Made by a program: the position numbers and the translations under genes
Notes under the pieces: model-generated
What the model was told of the DNA's origin: nothing
Seen by the model: the letters and a program-made list of their open reading frames with translations, nothing else
Database searches by the model: none
Part shown: one piece after another, positions 1 to 8,586 of the stretch
Numbering within the stretch: position 1 is the stretch's first letter
Layout: every line of letters starts with the position of its first letter
Source: Methylocystis iwaonis
GTDB lineage: Bacteria; Pseudomonadota; Alphaproteobacteria; Rhizobiales; Beijerinckiaceae
Direction: 5' to 3'
Assembly: GCF_027925385.1 (NCBI RefSeq)
Contig: NZ_AP027145.1
Location: 19,291-83,290 of the forward strand
DNA length: 64,000 bases

Positions 1-10
1 GGCCTCCTCA

Positions 11-2161
11 TTGGAGCATTCACGGGTCTCGGCCCAGGAGCCAGCCCCGCGTGCCCTGGCTTCGGATCGCGTTCTACGCGGAATGACCATCACGGGCGCG
101 GAGGATGAAGAGAAGCGGCGGCGGTTGCCGGACGTCTCCGCCAAGGGCGGGAAGCCGCCGCGCCTAAGCGTCGACGTCGGGTCTTCCCCCGCCGTGATCG
201 GCCGGGGGGCGCCGCTGATCTCACGGGCGCGGGCCTTGGCGCAAGGCTATCAACCGGCCGTCGTCAAGGTCGTCTCCTATGCGCATGGCGCGGCGCGGGC
301 CTCGGCGACCGCGAATTATGTCGACCGCGAAGACGCCATTCTCGAAACCCAGGACGGCGTCGAGTTGAAGGGGCGCGCGGCGATCAACGGCGAAATCGCG
401 GAATGGGCGAAAGATTTCGAGCCGCGCAAGGAAAGCCAGGACGTCGCCGGCGTGCGCTTCCAGGTCATGGGCCTCAAAGACACGCCGGGCGACCGCGGCA
501 CTTTGGAGAAGGCGATGTCAGCCGCCTTTGTCGGGCATCGCTACGCTTATCGCATCAACGCCTTGACGGATGGCGCGATCGAAGCGCGGGCCGTCGTCGC
601 CTTTGCCGGAACGCTCCGCGAAGGGGAAACGGACACGCGGGAGCGCTTCTATGTAACCGAACGCCACGTCGCCGAGGGTTTTGAAGCCCGCGTTTTCGCG
701 CCGAAATCCGAGGCGCGAATGAAGGCTCGCATTGAGGCGGCGACCGGGATCGGCCAGCACCGCATCGTGCTCGAGCCCGGCGCGCCTGGCAACGGCCCAA
801 CGAGCGTCGTCGATCGCCTGACGCGGCTCCAGGAGCATGGCGCGGCGGCCTCAGATAGCGGCGCCCTCCTCGACAACGCGAGCGCCATCCAGGCCGAGTC
901 GCGCGCCTGGCGGCGGGACCTGCGCTCCTTCAAGCCACGCGACACGATGCACCTTATCGTCTCCACCAAGGCGGGCGTCGACGTCGGCGCCTTCAGGACC
1001 GCCGTGCGGGGCTTCGTCCATGAGCAGTTCGCCGCGCACAAATTCATGTTCGGCGTGCACACCGACAAGGCGGACGCTGGGCATGTCCACGCCCATGTGA
1101 TCGTCGCTGTCCGGGACGCCGAGGGCGTGAAAATTCATTCCGGGCCGCAGGATTTTCGACACTGGCGCGAGACCTTCGCGGAGCACGCCCAGATGCAAGG
1201 GCTAAAGATCGTTGCGACCTCCGCGGCCGAGCGCGCTTCGTCGCAGAGCTATGGCCCTAAGGACAAGGCGATCGTCGACGCCGCCGATCATCCTCGGCCG
1301 GGCCGAGAGGCGCGGGATCGCGCCTATGCGAGCGACCCGGCCAACAAGACGCTCATCGACAATGCGCGCCGACGCATCGAGATTGCGCGAACAAATCCAA
1401 TTCGCATGCCGGCCTCGGAGCGTCAGCTCGCCGTCGCGAACGACTCGGCCTCAACGTGGCGACAGCTGGCGCAGGAGGAACCGCAGAGCGCGACGGCAAG
1501 CGCTCTTGCCCAGCGGACGCAATTCTCTCAAGCCGCCGGGCAAGCAATCGCCACGCTCGTCAATCAGGCTCTCATCACCCAAACCACGAGGAGCAGCGCC
1601 ATGCCGATCACCGCCGCGCAAATGGGATCCGACCTCAAGCTGCTCAACGAAGCCGTGGACAGGGTCGGCGCCGTCCTGCCGGCGGATACGAGAGCCGCAT
1701 TTTTCGAGCGCTCGGGGCGCTATCTCGAAAAGCTTGCGGCGCGCGTCGATATGCAGCGTGAATTCGAGGCCAAATCCTCGCAAGCCGCGCTCGCTCCTGT
1801 CGTGGAACAGTCCGCGGGAATCGCTCGCGTCGAACAACGCGAAGCGATCAGCGCGCAGAGGCTCGTGGAAAGGGCCGAGACGGCAACGAATGCGACACCG
1901 GCAGACGCGCGTGATATCGACACGTCTCGCGTCATCGTGCGGGAAGCCCGGAGAACAGCAGCTGGCAAGCTAGCAGGTACGCACGTGGTCGTTGAAGCTC
2001 AGCGTGCGCTAACGGCCATTGCCGTGGAGCCTGCGGAGGCTTCGCTCGCTGTCGATCCAAGGCTCGAAGTATTAAGGCGCCAACAAGCAGAAAAGCTGAC
2101 TCAAAGTGCTGCCGAGCGAGAGGCTACGGTTAAGGCAATTGAGGCCGAGATCGAAGAGTGA
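11..2161 (+). CDS. Conjugative relaxase, VirD2/MobA-like (5' end uncertain)
   Basis: Probable relaxase that nicks the plasmid transfer origin and pilots the strand into the type IV channel. The three-histidine metal motif is visible near residue 360 (GHVHAHVIVAV), preceded by HTDKAD. The C-terminal third is Ala/Gln/Arg-rich and likely helical, as is common for the tail recognised by the coupling protein. The frame is open to the left edge of the window, so the start is uncertain: a TTG lies at 11 and an ATG at 83 (residue 25). It lies on the opposite strand from the virB/virD4 cluster, separated by accessory genes. The nicking tyrosine could not be assigned by eye. Confidence 0.85.
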   Translation: MEHSRVSAQEPAPRALASDRVLRGMTITGAEDEEKRRRLPDVSAKGGKPPRLSVDVGSSPAVIGRGAPLISRARALAQGYQPAVVKVVSYAHGAARASATANYVDREDAILETQDGVELKGRAAINGEIAEWAKDFEPRKESQDVAGVRFQVMGLKDTPGDRGTLEKAMSAAFVGHRYAYRINALTDGAIEARAVVAFAGTLREGETDTRERFYVTERHVAEGFEARVFAPKSEARMKARIEAATGIGQHRIVLEPGAPGNGPTSVVDRLTRLQEHGAAASDSGALLDNASAIQAESRAWRRDLRSFKPRDTMHLIVSTKAGVDVGAFRTAVRGFVHEQFAAHKFMFGVHTDKADAGHVHAHVIVAVRDAEGVKIHSGPQDFRHWRETFAEHAQMQGLKIVATSAAERASSQSYGPKDKAIVDAADHPRPGREARDRAYASDPANKTLIDNARRRIEIARTNPIRMPASERQLAVANDSASTWRQLAQEEPQSATASALAQRTQFSQAAGQAIATLVNQALITQTTRSSAMPITAAQMGSDLKLLNEAVDRVGAVLPADTRAAFFERSGRYLEKLAARVDMQREFEAKSSQAALAPVVEQSAGIARVEQREAISAQRLVERAETATNATPADARDIDTSRVIVREARRTAAGKLAGTHVVVEAQRALTAIAVEPAEASLAVDPRLEVLRRQQAEKLTQSAAEREATVKAIEAEIEE

Positions 2162-2446
2162 TGATTAGTGAGACGCAAGGCGTTCCTACTGATGCGAAGT
2201 GGATTTGCTGCGCAACCCGGCTTAGCATAGCGATAGACTTCGAAGCGCGGCGGTTTAATGAGGGCCTTCGGATGCAGGCGATCCAGAGCCTGTTTCTCAC
2301 CGACCTGCAAAGCCGCCACATCCTGGATAAGAGGACAACCAACTGGCTATGATTTGCTCGCATGCACTAGGCTCTCACTGACCTTGGGTAGGCGTTATCC
2401 CATACAGATTTTTAACGAGTCAGCCAAGAGCGCTGTGTGCGCACTG

Positions 2447-3340
2447 CTACATCGAAATTGAAACGTAATTGGATTCGAAAATGCGTTGTTCGCTTTCGAT
2501 CGCAAGCCGGAGGTGGCAGTAGAGTGCCCAATACTTGCGCCACAGGGGAGCCGTCGGTGGCAAATACTCGATCGGCAATCCCATTGTCCGCGCTGCCTCC
2601 CAGCCAATCATTTGCCCATGCGAAGGATAGCGGTTGATATCCATCAGTTCGCTGGCGATCTTCGAGAAGTTAGCTCCACGTCGCTTCAGAAGATTTTCTG
2701 CAAACAGGCGGGCGCGGTCTCTGACCGATTGAAATTTGCGCACGATCACTGGATCAAATTTATCGAAGGTGAGGCGGGTCGCTTCGTCGTCGGAAGTTTG
2801 CGTTAGCGCCTGCCTTGCCTCCTCGTAGGCGGTGAGATATGTCAGTACCGAATAGACGATGTCATGGCCATTCCCGTCTTTGGAAGATACCTGAGGATCA
2901 ATCGGTCCTAGCTCGGAGGAATCGCTCATGATGATAGTGTTGGCGCCCAGCGCCATCAGTGTGCCCGCGCTCTTGGCATAATCGGGCACGATGACACGCA
3001 GCTGCCCCTCCTCGCCGGTCGCATTCCTGACCAGCGTGATCAGTTTCTCGGCGGCATCCACATCGCCGCCAGGCGTGTGCAGCATCAAATCAATCGGTTC
3101 TCCAGGTGTGACGTTGTGGAGCATGTCAACGAACCCGAGCGTGTCGAATCGGTCGACCGGGGCCTTAGTGCCGGCGACATAGCAAAGAAGCTTCGGCTGG
3201 CTAGCCTCGATTTCACGGATCAAGGTCTGGCGCTGATAGCGCGCCGCATTCATTGCCGTGAACATCGGGGTCTTTTCGATCGCTCGCGCCGGCTGGGGCG
3301 TGAGCGGTTGCGATTCGACGTCTCTTCCATGGTCATTCAT
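2447..3340 (-). CDS. ClpP/SDH-like serine protease of the ubiquitin-like operon
   Basis: Protein of the serine dehydrogenase proteinase (SDH, ClpP/crotonase fold) family, about 297 residues. Visible motifs are TPGGD at 89-93 (oxyanion-loop type), DYAKSAGT around 120-127 with the likely nucleophile S124, and ELGPIDPQ near 143-150, all typical of the family. No signal peptide is seen, so it is probably cytosolic. The ATG at 3340 overlaps the stop of the DUF6527 gene (ATGA), which argues for this start over an upstream in-frame one. It is the last gene of a five-gene operon and probably cleaves or recycles conjugates or precursors; that role is inferred from context. Confidence 0.85.
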   Translation of the reverse strand: MNDHGRDVESQPLTPQPARAIEKTPMFTAMNAARYQRQTLIREIEASQPKLLCYVAGTKAPVDRFDTLGFVDMLHNVTPGEPIDLMLHTPGGDVDAAEKLITLVRNATGEEGQLRVIVPDYAKSAGTLMALGANTIIMSDSSELGPIDPQVSSKDGNGHDIVYSVLTYLTAYEEARQALTQTSDDEATRLTFDKFDPVIVRKFQSVRDRARLFAENLLKRRGANFSKIASELMDINRYPSHGQMIGWEAARTMGLPIEYLPPTAPLWRKYWALYCHLRLAIESEQRIFESNYVSISM

Positions 3341-3672
3341 CGGTCGCTGTCCTTGGTCCATATGATTTTGCCGTTACGAACAAAATAATGACAGCGTCTG
3401 TCTGTACCGCGATAATCGACGCTAGGATAGATACCTAATCGAGACGAAGCATTCAGCGTCCAGTAGGGCCGGCGGACCGGGTCAGAGTTCAACATAATTC
3501 TATGTCCGGTACGACACGGACAGTCGAAGACAATCCATTTGATATGGCGCAGATCTCCGACTAAAACGATGGCGTTACGCGGCAACCGTTGGGGCACCTC
3601 GTCGGCAGAGGATACTGAGCCGATTGTACGCCAGCGCCAGAAAGGCAGCCATTGCCACCACGCGATTTTCAT
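3337..3672 (-). CDS. DUF6527 family protein, probable metal-binding partner of ubiquitin-like operon
   Basis: Small basic protein of 111 residues matching the DUF6527 pattern: a CPC motif at C51/C53, H57, then a C94-H95 pair followed by the GKIIW ending. The Cys/His set suggests one bound metal, possibly zinc. Start chosen at 3672 because its ATG overlaps the E1 stop codon (ATGA). DUF6527 proteins are known companions of bacterial ubiquitin-like conjugation genes. A role as a metal-dependent peptidase or scaffold is inference and was not tested here. Confidence 0.8.
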   Translation of the reverse strand: MKIAWWQWLPFWRWRTIGSVSSADEVPQRLPRNAIVLVGDLRHIKWIVFDCPCRTGHRIMLNSDPVRRPYWTLNASSRLGIYPSVDYRGTDRRCHYFVRNGKIIWTKDSDR

Positions 3673-5054
3673 ACTGTCACCCACAGTTGTCCAAGGAACG
3701 GGTCTTCATCGCCGGCACCCCATTTGCCCTGTGCTTGATGGCAGTAGTGAGCGTCATGTGGGAAAGCGCGATTCGTTGAAATCTCGCGTTCGTGGAGTCT
3801 GAGCAGCGTCTCGGTAGGTCGCTCCGGGGGGCCATATCCGATCAGGCGATCAAGCAATTCATTCACGGCCGCGGCGGCGACGGCGGTGGTGAACGCCACC
3901 ACCGCCGGCTCAACCCGACCAAGCGCGGGGGCGTATCCTTCGTTGGCCAACCGTTGTCTCTCGTCAGGCGACTTCATCTCGGCGGATGCACGACCTAAGT
4001 CGACTCGGTTACGGCAAACCAGACAGCCCGCGCCAGGCGTCAGCGTCGTGACCCGCGCGTCAATACCAATGAGCGTGCCCGCTTGATCGCTGCTTAACAA
4101 TACCCCAACGTCTATTACCGGGGTCAGGAGATAGGTAGAGATTCTGGAGAGCACGAGCCGGCCAGCATTGTCGTCGGTGCATCCGAAAATCAGGTCGCAG
4201 CTGCGCAGCGCCCAAGCAACGCTCCGAGTAGTAATCATCCCGTCCACGATAGAACAGTCGAGGTCTGAAGCGATTGCCAGGAGATGATCGCGTAGCACCT
4301 CAACCTTTAGTTGACCGACGCGCCCAGGCGTGGAGCCGTAGACCCGTGTGACATTGCTCTCGGATAAGCTGTCGTTATCAATCAGCAGCAGATGGCGAAC
4401 GCCCAGCCGGACGAGCTGCTCGGCGACAGCCGACCCTGTCCCTCCGGCTCCGACGATGCCAATGCGCAGGTCTCCGAGAATCGTCTGGATAGCTGGGCCG
4501 AAAGCGCGAACGTTACGGTCAAACAGCGCTTCCGGCAGAGTGGCCTGCCGCGCGAAGGCTGGCATGAGCTTCCAGCGCTCGCCGACCACCCACAACCGGT
4601 CAATCGACGACGTCTCCCCGGTCTCCGGTGTCAACTCGCCGCTGAATACGTAATCCGCGCCTCGCGGAGATGCGATCAACGTTCCGTATAAGCCTGAGCC
4701 ACTGCGCAGCTGAAAGAGGTCAGCTATCTCGCGATCGACCTGACGATCGTGATTGCTCGGCAACGGTGCACCCTCTTCGCCGGGATGGGTGTGAAACCAA
4801 ATTGGAACGGCGTGATCCGCTTCGGCTGCACCGAGCGCCGGCACATAACCTTGAGAAGCTATCAGCAGATGGTGCGGGCTCTGTTCGATGTAGGCCTCCG
4901 GCGGAACCGGATGCAAGCTACGCGCGAGAAGTCGGACATCTCGCCCCGCCTCGATTCGGCGAGCGAGGAGAACAGCAGCGCATTCCATCGAATTGCGCGA
5001 GGCCGTCGCGACCTCCTCCGAGAGCGGACCCGGAATTACGAGCGTCGTTGTCAT
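3669..5054 (-). CDS. JAB deubiquitinase-like / ThiF E1-like fusion protein
   Basis: Two-domain enzyme of 461 residues. The N-terminal half is a JAB/JAMM metalloprotease: E24, then H88-T-H90-P and S100-x2-D103, the complete zinc ligand set. The C-terminal half is a ThiF/E1 adenylation domain: nucleotide loop GAGGTG at 202-207, acidic strand end D226-x-D228, and SESNVTR around 231-237. A CLVC pair (C344, C347) and C438 are candidates for the thioester cysteine or a zinc site. It should activate the ubiquitin-like protein and also process or remove it. A longer frame upstream exists, but the ATG at 5054 overlaps the E2 stop (ATGA) and begins the conserved region. Confidence 0.9.
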   Translation of the reverse strand: MTTTLVIPGPLSEEVATASRNSMECAAVLLARRIEAGRDVRLLARSLHPVPPEAYIEQSPHHLLIASQGYVPALGAAEADHAVPIWFHTHPGEEGAPLPSNHDRQVDREIADLFQLRSGSGLYGTLIASPRGADYVFSGELTPETGETSSIDRLWVVGERWKLMPAFARQATLPEALFDRNVRAFGPAIQTILGDLRIGIVGAGGTGSAVAEQLVRLGVRHLLLIDNDSLSESNVTRVYGSTPGRVGQLKVEVLRDHLLAIASDLDCSIVDGMITTRSVAWALRSCDLIFGCTDDNAGRLVLSRISTYLLTPVIDVGVLLSSDQAGTLIGIDARVTTLTPGAGCLVCRNRVDLGRASAEMKSPDERQRLANEGYAPALGRVEPAVVAFTTAVAAAAVNELLDRLIGYGPPERPTETLLRLHEREISTNRAFPHDAHYCHQAQGKWGAGDEDPFLGQLWVTV

Positions 5055-5440
5055 GCTGCCAGCGCCGCAGCGGCGGCGGCGACCTCTTTGCGGACGAGCG
5101 CCAGATAGCTTTCCAGCGAGTCGAGCCCGGAGCGCCACTGGCCCGGATTGAGGTGGCGTGACCAGCGCTGCCAAGTGCGCCCAAGGTAGACCTCTTGAGA
5201 TTCAGTTGCGGCGATAAGGCGCCCATCGATGCGGCGCACAGCCGGCTCAAACCACCACATGTCAGGTGCGATGTCGGGGTAACCTGGCGACAGACGCAGG
5301 AGAAGATCGGCGCTTGAGTGGTTGAATCCCTCCGGCAAGGAGAAGGCGGGAATGACAACGCAAATCATGCCACCCTCCAGCGTCACGGAGCTGCCCGGCG
5401 CTCGCGCCTCAAGGTAATTTTGATCGATAGTAGGCAACAT
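5051..5440 (-). CDS. E2-like (UBC-fold) protein, prokaryotic E2 family E type
   Basis: Protein of 129 residues with the E2-like stretch SPGYPDIAPDMWWFEP followed by GRTWQRWSRH and a helical tail, as in prokaryotic E2 family E proteins that accompany multi-ubiquitin genes. It is translationally coupled to the JAB-E1 gene (overlapping ATGA) and lies 14 bases after the ubiquitin-like gene. The only cysteine is C27, in an early beta strand. No cysteine sits in the region after the YP..P motif where eukaryotic E2s carry the thioester residue, so the transfer chemistry may differ or the protein may act as an adaptor. Confidence 0.8.
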   Translation of the reverse strand: MLPTIDQNYLEARAPGSSVTLEGGMICVVIPAFSLPEGFNHSSADLLLRLSPGYPDIAPDMWWFEPAVRRIDGRLIAATESQEVYLGRTWQRWSRHLNPGQWRSGLDSLESYLALVRKEVAAAAAALAA

Positions 5441-5454
5441 CAGCGTACTCCCTA

Positions 5455-5724
5455 CTAGCGGCCGGGGTTGATCTGGGCCGGTGCAGTGAAGAAACGCAAG
5501 CCGTTGCGCATCTCCACCTTGGTATCCGTATCGATTTTCACATCGGATCCTCCCGGCACCACTTCGAAAAGGTCACGGTCTGGCCCGATGTCAGGCTCCG
5601 GTAAACGCCGCAGCTCGCCGCCAGTCAGCACCATTTCTCGAACTTTGTAGTTTGTGCGGTCGATCTTGATCTCGAATGCCTGGGGACGATCAGGCCTTAG
5701 CGCGTCCACACGATCATTATCCAT
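5455..5724 (-). CDS. Ubiquitin-like beta-grasp protein (multiubiquitin domain, single copy)
   Basis: An 89-residue protein consisting of one multiubiquitin-type beta-grasp domain: FEIKIDRTNYKVRE starts the first hairpin, GGELRRLP follows, and the domain closes with FFTAPAQINPGR. It ends in Pro-Gly-Arg, not Gly-Gly, so a processed C-terminal glycine is possible. It is the first gene of the operon and has a strong ribosome-binding site (GGAGG, 8 bases before the ATG). It should be the modifier conjugated by the downstream enzymes. The domain assignment rests on motif similarity. Confidence 0.85.
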   Translation of the reverse strand: MDNDRVDALRPDRPQAFEIKIDRTNYKVREMVLTGGELRRLPEPDIGPDRDLFEVVPGGSDVKIDTDTKVEMRNGLRFFTAPAQINPGR

Positions 5725-5741
5725 TTTGCCACCTCCATGTC

Positions 5742-5790
5742 TTGATACCCTGATACCACGACACCACGTATATTGACAAGCAGTCTGATT
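5742..5790. promoter_or_regulatory. Divergent promoter region with GATACC direct repeats
   Basis: Between the ubiquitin-like operon and the ribbon-helix-helix gene lie two direct TGATACC repeats at 5743-5749 and 5751-5757, eight bases apart, followed by related CACC steps, then a TTGACA hexamer at 5773-5778 on the plus strand. The eight-base spacing is the kind seen in ribbon-helix-helix operators. Binding is inferred only. Confidence 0.4.
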
Positions 5791-5807
5791 TGGTTCAGAA
5801 AAGCACT

Positions 5808-6014
5808 ATGAAACAAGTCAAAGCGATGACTGTCCGCCTCTCCGAAGATCAGGCTCAGGCCCTCGAGATGCTCGCAAGCGTTGAAAATCGGCCCGTGTCG
5901 GACGTGATTCGTTCTGCTATCACCACCCACATTGAGACACGCCGTCGCGATCCAAAATTTCAGGCCGGGCTTAAGGACCGTATCTCGCAAGCGCGCAAGC
6001 TTCTCGACCGATGA
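5808..6014 (+). CDS. Ribbon-helix-helix (CopG-like) DNA-binding protein
   Basis: Small protein of 68 residues. It has the beta strand KAMTVRLSEDQ and two helices ending in SDVIRSAITTHIETRR, the usual ribbon-helix-helix pattern of plasmid and antitoxin repressors. ATG at 5808 is preferred to an in-frame TTG at 5790. It diverges from the ubiquitin-like operon across a short region with repeated GATACC motifs and precedes the Fic antitoxin by about 50 bases. It may repress one or both units. Confidence 0.75.
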   Translation: MKQVKAMTVRLSEDQAQALEMLASVENRPVSDVIRSAITTHIETRRRDPKFQAGLKDRISQARKLLDR

Positions 6015-6066
6015 AGATCGTGGTCAGTGGGTCGGGTGCCTCAGCGAAAACCGTGACGAAGATAGA

Positions 6067-6270
6067 ATGAAGAAGACACCGAAGCGTTTTGGCGGCACTG
6101 ATCTCGTCCTCGGGCAGCAGACGTTCGCTGCCATCTCGGCGGTGGAAGGGTTAGGCCTCAGCGTCGCGAGCCGCAAGCGGCTGGCCGACATGAAGAAGCG
6201 CAAGCTATCCACCGATCAACAGCGGTCCGAAGTTATCCGCGCCTATTTGGACGCTAAGTCGCGTAGGTGA
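6067..6270 (+). CDS. Fic toxin antitoxin, VbhA-like
   Basis: Short protein of 67 residues directly before the Fic gene and overlapping it by GTGA. The segment around residues 24-31 contains the Ser-Ala-Val-Glu-Gly sequence, which resembles the inhibitory helix of VbhA-type antitoxins, although the spacing does not match the published consensus exactly. The rest is a charged C-terminal helix pair (QQRSEVIRAYLDAKSRR). An in-frame extension upstream to 5932 overlaps the previous gene and is unlikely. It should block ATP use by the Fic partner. Confidence 0.7.
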   Translation: MKKTPKRFGGTDLVLGQQTFAAISAVEGLGLSVASRKRLADMKKRKLSTDQQRSEVIRAYLDAKSRR

Positions 6271-6845
6271 GAGCGCTCGGCTACGACGCATTCGACGACC
6301 CCTACGCCTACAAAGGCATAAACACGCTCAAGAACAAGCTCGGCCTGCGCGATCCGGATTTGCTTGAGGCGTTTGAACTCGAAATGACGGCGATCCGAGC
6401 GCGCGAGCCTTTGCCACGCGGAGTTTACGACGCGCTTCACTACCGCCGCGTCCACCGCCACCTGTTTCAGGACGTCTACAGCTGGGCCGGAAAATATCGA
6501 ACTGTGCGTACGTCTAAAGGAGGTAACCCGTTTTGCTTTCCCGAGCACATCGACGCACAAATGAAGCGCTTGTTTGGGACGCTTGGGATAGTTTTGAATT
6601 CGCCACATGCTGATGACTTCGCCCGTGAGGCAGCGCGTTTTCTCGGTGAGTTAAACGCGATTCATCCGTTCCGAGAGGGCAATGGGCGCTCCCAGCTGAC
6701 CTTTATAGCGATGATCGGGGAACGGGCCGGCTATCCGTTAGCCTTCGCGCGTGTGAAGCGCGAAAGCTTTCTGCCGGCGATGATCCGCAGCTACGAGGGC
6801 GACCTTAATCCGTTGATCGCCGAGCTTCGCCTCCTACTTGGCTAA
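6267..6845 (+). CDS. Fic domain protein (probable AMP-transferase toxin)
   Basis: Fic/DOC protein of 192 residues. The core motif HPFREGNGR is at 133-141, with the catalytic histidine H133, and the flap-like segment GNPFCFPEHID is near 86-96. The position that is usually the second arginine of HPFx(D/E)GNGRxxR holds Leu144. Fic enzymes transfer AMP from ATP to target proteins; the target is unknown. It starts with GTG overlapping the antitoxin stop, a typical toxin-antitoxin layout. Confidence 0.88.
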   Translation: MRALGYDAFDDPYAYKGINTLKNKLGLRDPDLLEAFELEMTAIRAREPLPRGVYDALHYRRVHRHLFQDVYSWAGKYRTVRTSKGGNPFCFPEHIDAQMKRLFGTLGIVLNSPHADDFAREAARFLGELNAIHPFREGNGRSQLTFIAMIGERAGYPLAFARVKRESFLPAMIRSYEGDLNPLIAELRLLLG

Positions 6846-7536
6846 AGCAGGCCATTTCGAAGTGCGGTATCTGAAGGCTCAGCGGGCGCTAAATTGAAAT
6901 CAGCTCGAATCTCTATCCGGCACTGCCAATCCGACTCATTGATGGTTAATGGATCGTGTCCCATGACGTGGTGTAGGTGAGCGCGATCATCCCGGTCGCC
7001 GGCGAGGGCCGAACTGGTCAGGCGGCCACGGCGGCGTGTCGCAACCCGATCTTACCAGCGAACCGTCGATGACCACCGCAAGCCGCTCGCTCGCTACGGC
7101 GCTACGAAAGGCGCGCGTCGCGAGCCGCTTGCTCCGCCCGAGCTACACCAGTTCCCGGGATACGACCTGATGATGCTCTTGAAGTCTATTTGAAATTTAG
7201 CGTTTGAGGATGAGCGGCTTGTCGAGGGCGCGCTCATTCAGCCAGCCGGCCGGAAATCAATGTGCGCGGCTCTTCACAGAGTGTCTGGCGAGATCAGAAA
7301 TGACTTCGAGAAAGCCGGAGCCAAGCACCTTGAGCCCGTTTCCGTCTCATCGGCGGCCGCTTCCCGGAGGGCTTCGCGCGGACGGCCTGGCGCGCAGGGC
7401 ATAGTGTCGAGCGTACCGGCGACGCCAAAATGCGCACGGCCAATGCCGACCCCTTCGGATGGCTTATTCGCCCTTGACTGCGGCTTTGTGAGCAATGTAA
7501 ACAGAATACTGTGAACGATGGTCACATGGAGCGAGT
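6846..7536. other. Intergenic stretch without a supported gene
   Basis: About 690 bases between the Fic gene and the ParA-like gene. Only short overlapping frames occur, none with recognisable motifs. The middle part is GC-rich and coding-like in composition, so it may hold worn-down gene remnants, but no family could be named. Confidence 0.5.
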
Positions 7537-8586
7537 GTGGCAGAATTCTGGGAAGACCTCGTCGGGATCAACGAGATCGCCGCCATGACCGGTGTCTCGC
7601 GACAGGCCGTTGCCAATTGGAGAGTCCGAGCCGCTGATTTTCCGAAGCCAGTTCGCGAGCTGGCTTCGGGCCCAATTTTCCGGCGCTCCCAGATTCGCGC
7701 CTGGTTAAAGCGCCACAAGAGAAAAGGGAAGCCGATGACCCACGTAATTTCTACGATTAACTTAAAAGGCGGAGTCGCGAAGACAACGACTACCGTTGCT
7801 CTAGCTGAGACGTTCTCTGCGAATATGGGCAAGAAGGTGCTGGTGATCGACCTTGACCCCCAAACCAACGCCACGCTGATGTTGATTGGCGAGGAGAAAT
7901 GGTTCGAATTGAACAAAAAGGAACAGACTTTAGCGCGTCTATTTAAGGATGCGATGGACCCCGACAATCGTAAATTCAATTTGGAGGGCACGCTTCAGAA
8001 GCAAGTATCCGACGTGGGCGCTGCGCGAACCATCGACCTGCTGCCATCGAGCCTCGACCTCATCGACGTCCAGGACAAACTCGCCTCGGCCCCCGCGGGG
8101 AAATTCTACGCGGCCAATCCGATCGATCTGCTCTGGCGAGCCGTAAAGGGAAAGCTCGATGATTACGACGTCGTCATTGTCGATTGCCCTCCTAACCTAG
8201 GGATTATCACTTTGAACGGTCTTCGAATCTCCGAAGGCTATATAATTCCCACAATTCCGGACCATCTCTCGACCTATGGCATTCCACAGATTACCACGCG
8301 CATCAGGGACTTTTCTGAAGCCATCTCCGAAACCATCGAGCCTGTTGGAATCGTTGCGACCAAGTACCAAGCCAATTCAACGGTGCATAATAACGTGCTG
8401 AAGCAGCTTCGAGAAGATGCCGATCTTCCCGACGTGATGGATACCATTATCCGGCAGGCGAATGCGGTCGCCGCTGCGGCCGAATTCCAGATGTACTCGC
8501 GAACCCTAAAGCAGAAGTACGGAGCAGAGCTGGCGGGTCAGTACGATGACCTCGCCAGAGAGATCTGGTCTGCCCTGGAGGCGTGA
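7537..8586 (+). CDS. ParA/MinD-type ATPase with N-terminal helix-turn-helix
   Basis: Protein of 349 residues. Residues 10-60 form a small helix-turn-helix (INEIAAMTGVSRQAVANWR), and the rest is a deviant Walker ATPase: KGGVAKTTT at 77-85, DLDPQTN near 107 and VIVDCPPN near 210. It starts with GTG. It differs from the repABC RepA in this window and is not followed by a recognisable ParB. It overlaps the next gene (GTGA) and forms an operon with an unknown protein and a HEPN-like protein. It could be a second partition ATPase or the sensor of a defence module. Confidence 0.8.
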   Translation: MAEFWEDLVGINEIAAMTGVSRQAVANWRVRAADFPKPVRELASGPIFRRSQIRAWLKRHKRKGKPMTHVISTINLKGGVAKTTTTVALAETFSANMGKKVLVIDLDPQTNATLMLIGEEKWFELNKKEQTLARLFKDAMDPDNRKFNLEGTLQKQVSDVGAARTIDLLPSSLDLIDVQDKLASAPAGKFYAANPIDLLWRAVKGKLDDYDVVIVDCPPNLGIITLNGLRISEGYIIPTIPDHLSTYGIPQITTRIRDFSEAISETIEPVGIVATKYQANSTVHNNVLKQLREDADLPDVMDTIIRQANAVAAAAEFQMYSRTLKQKYGAELAGQYDDLAREIWSALEA

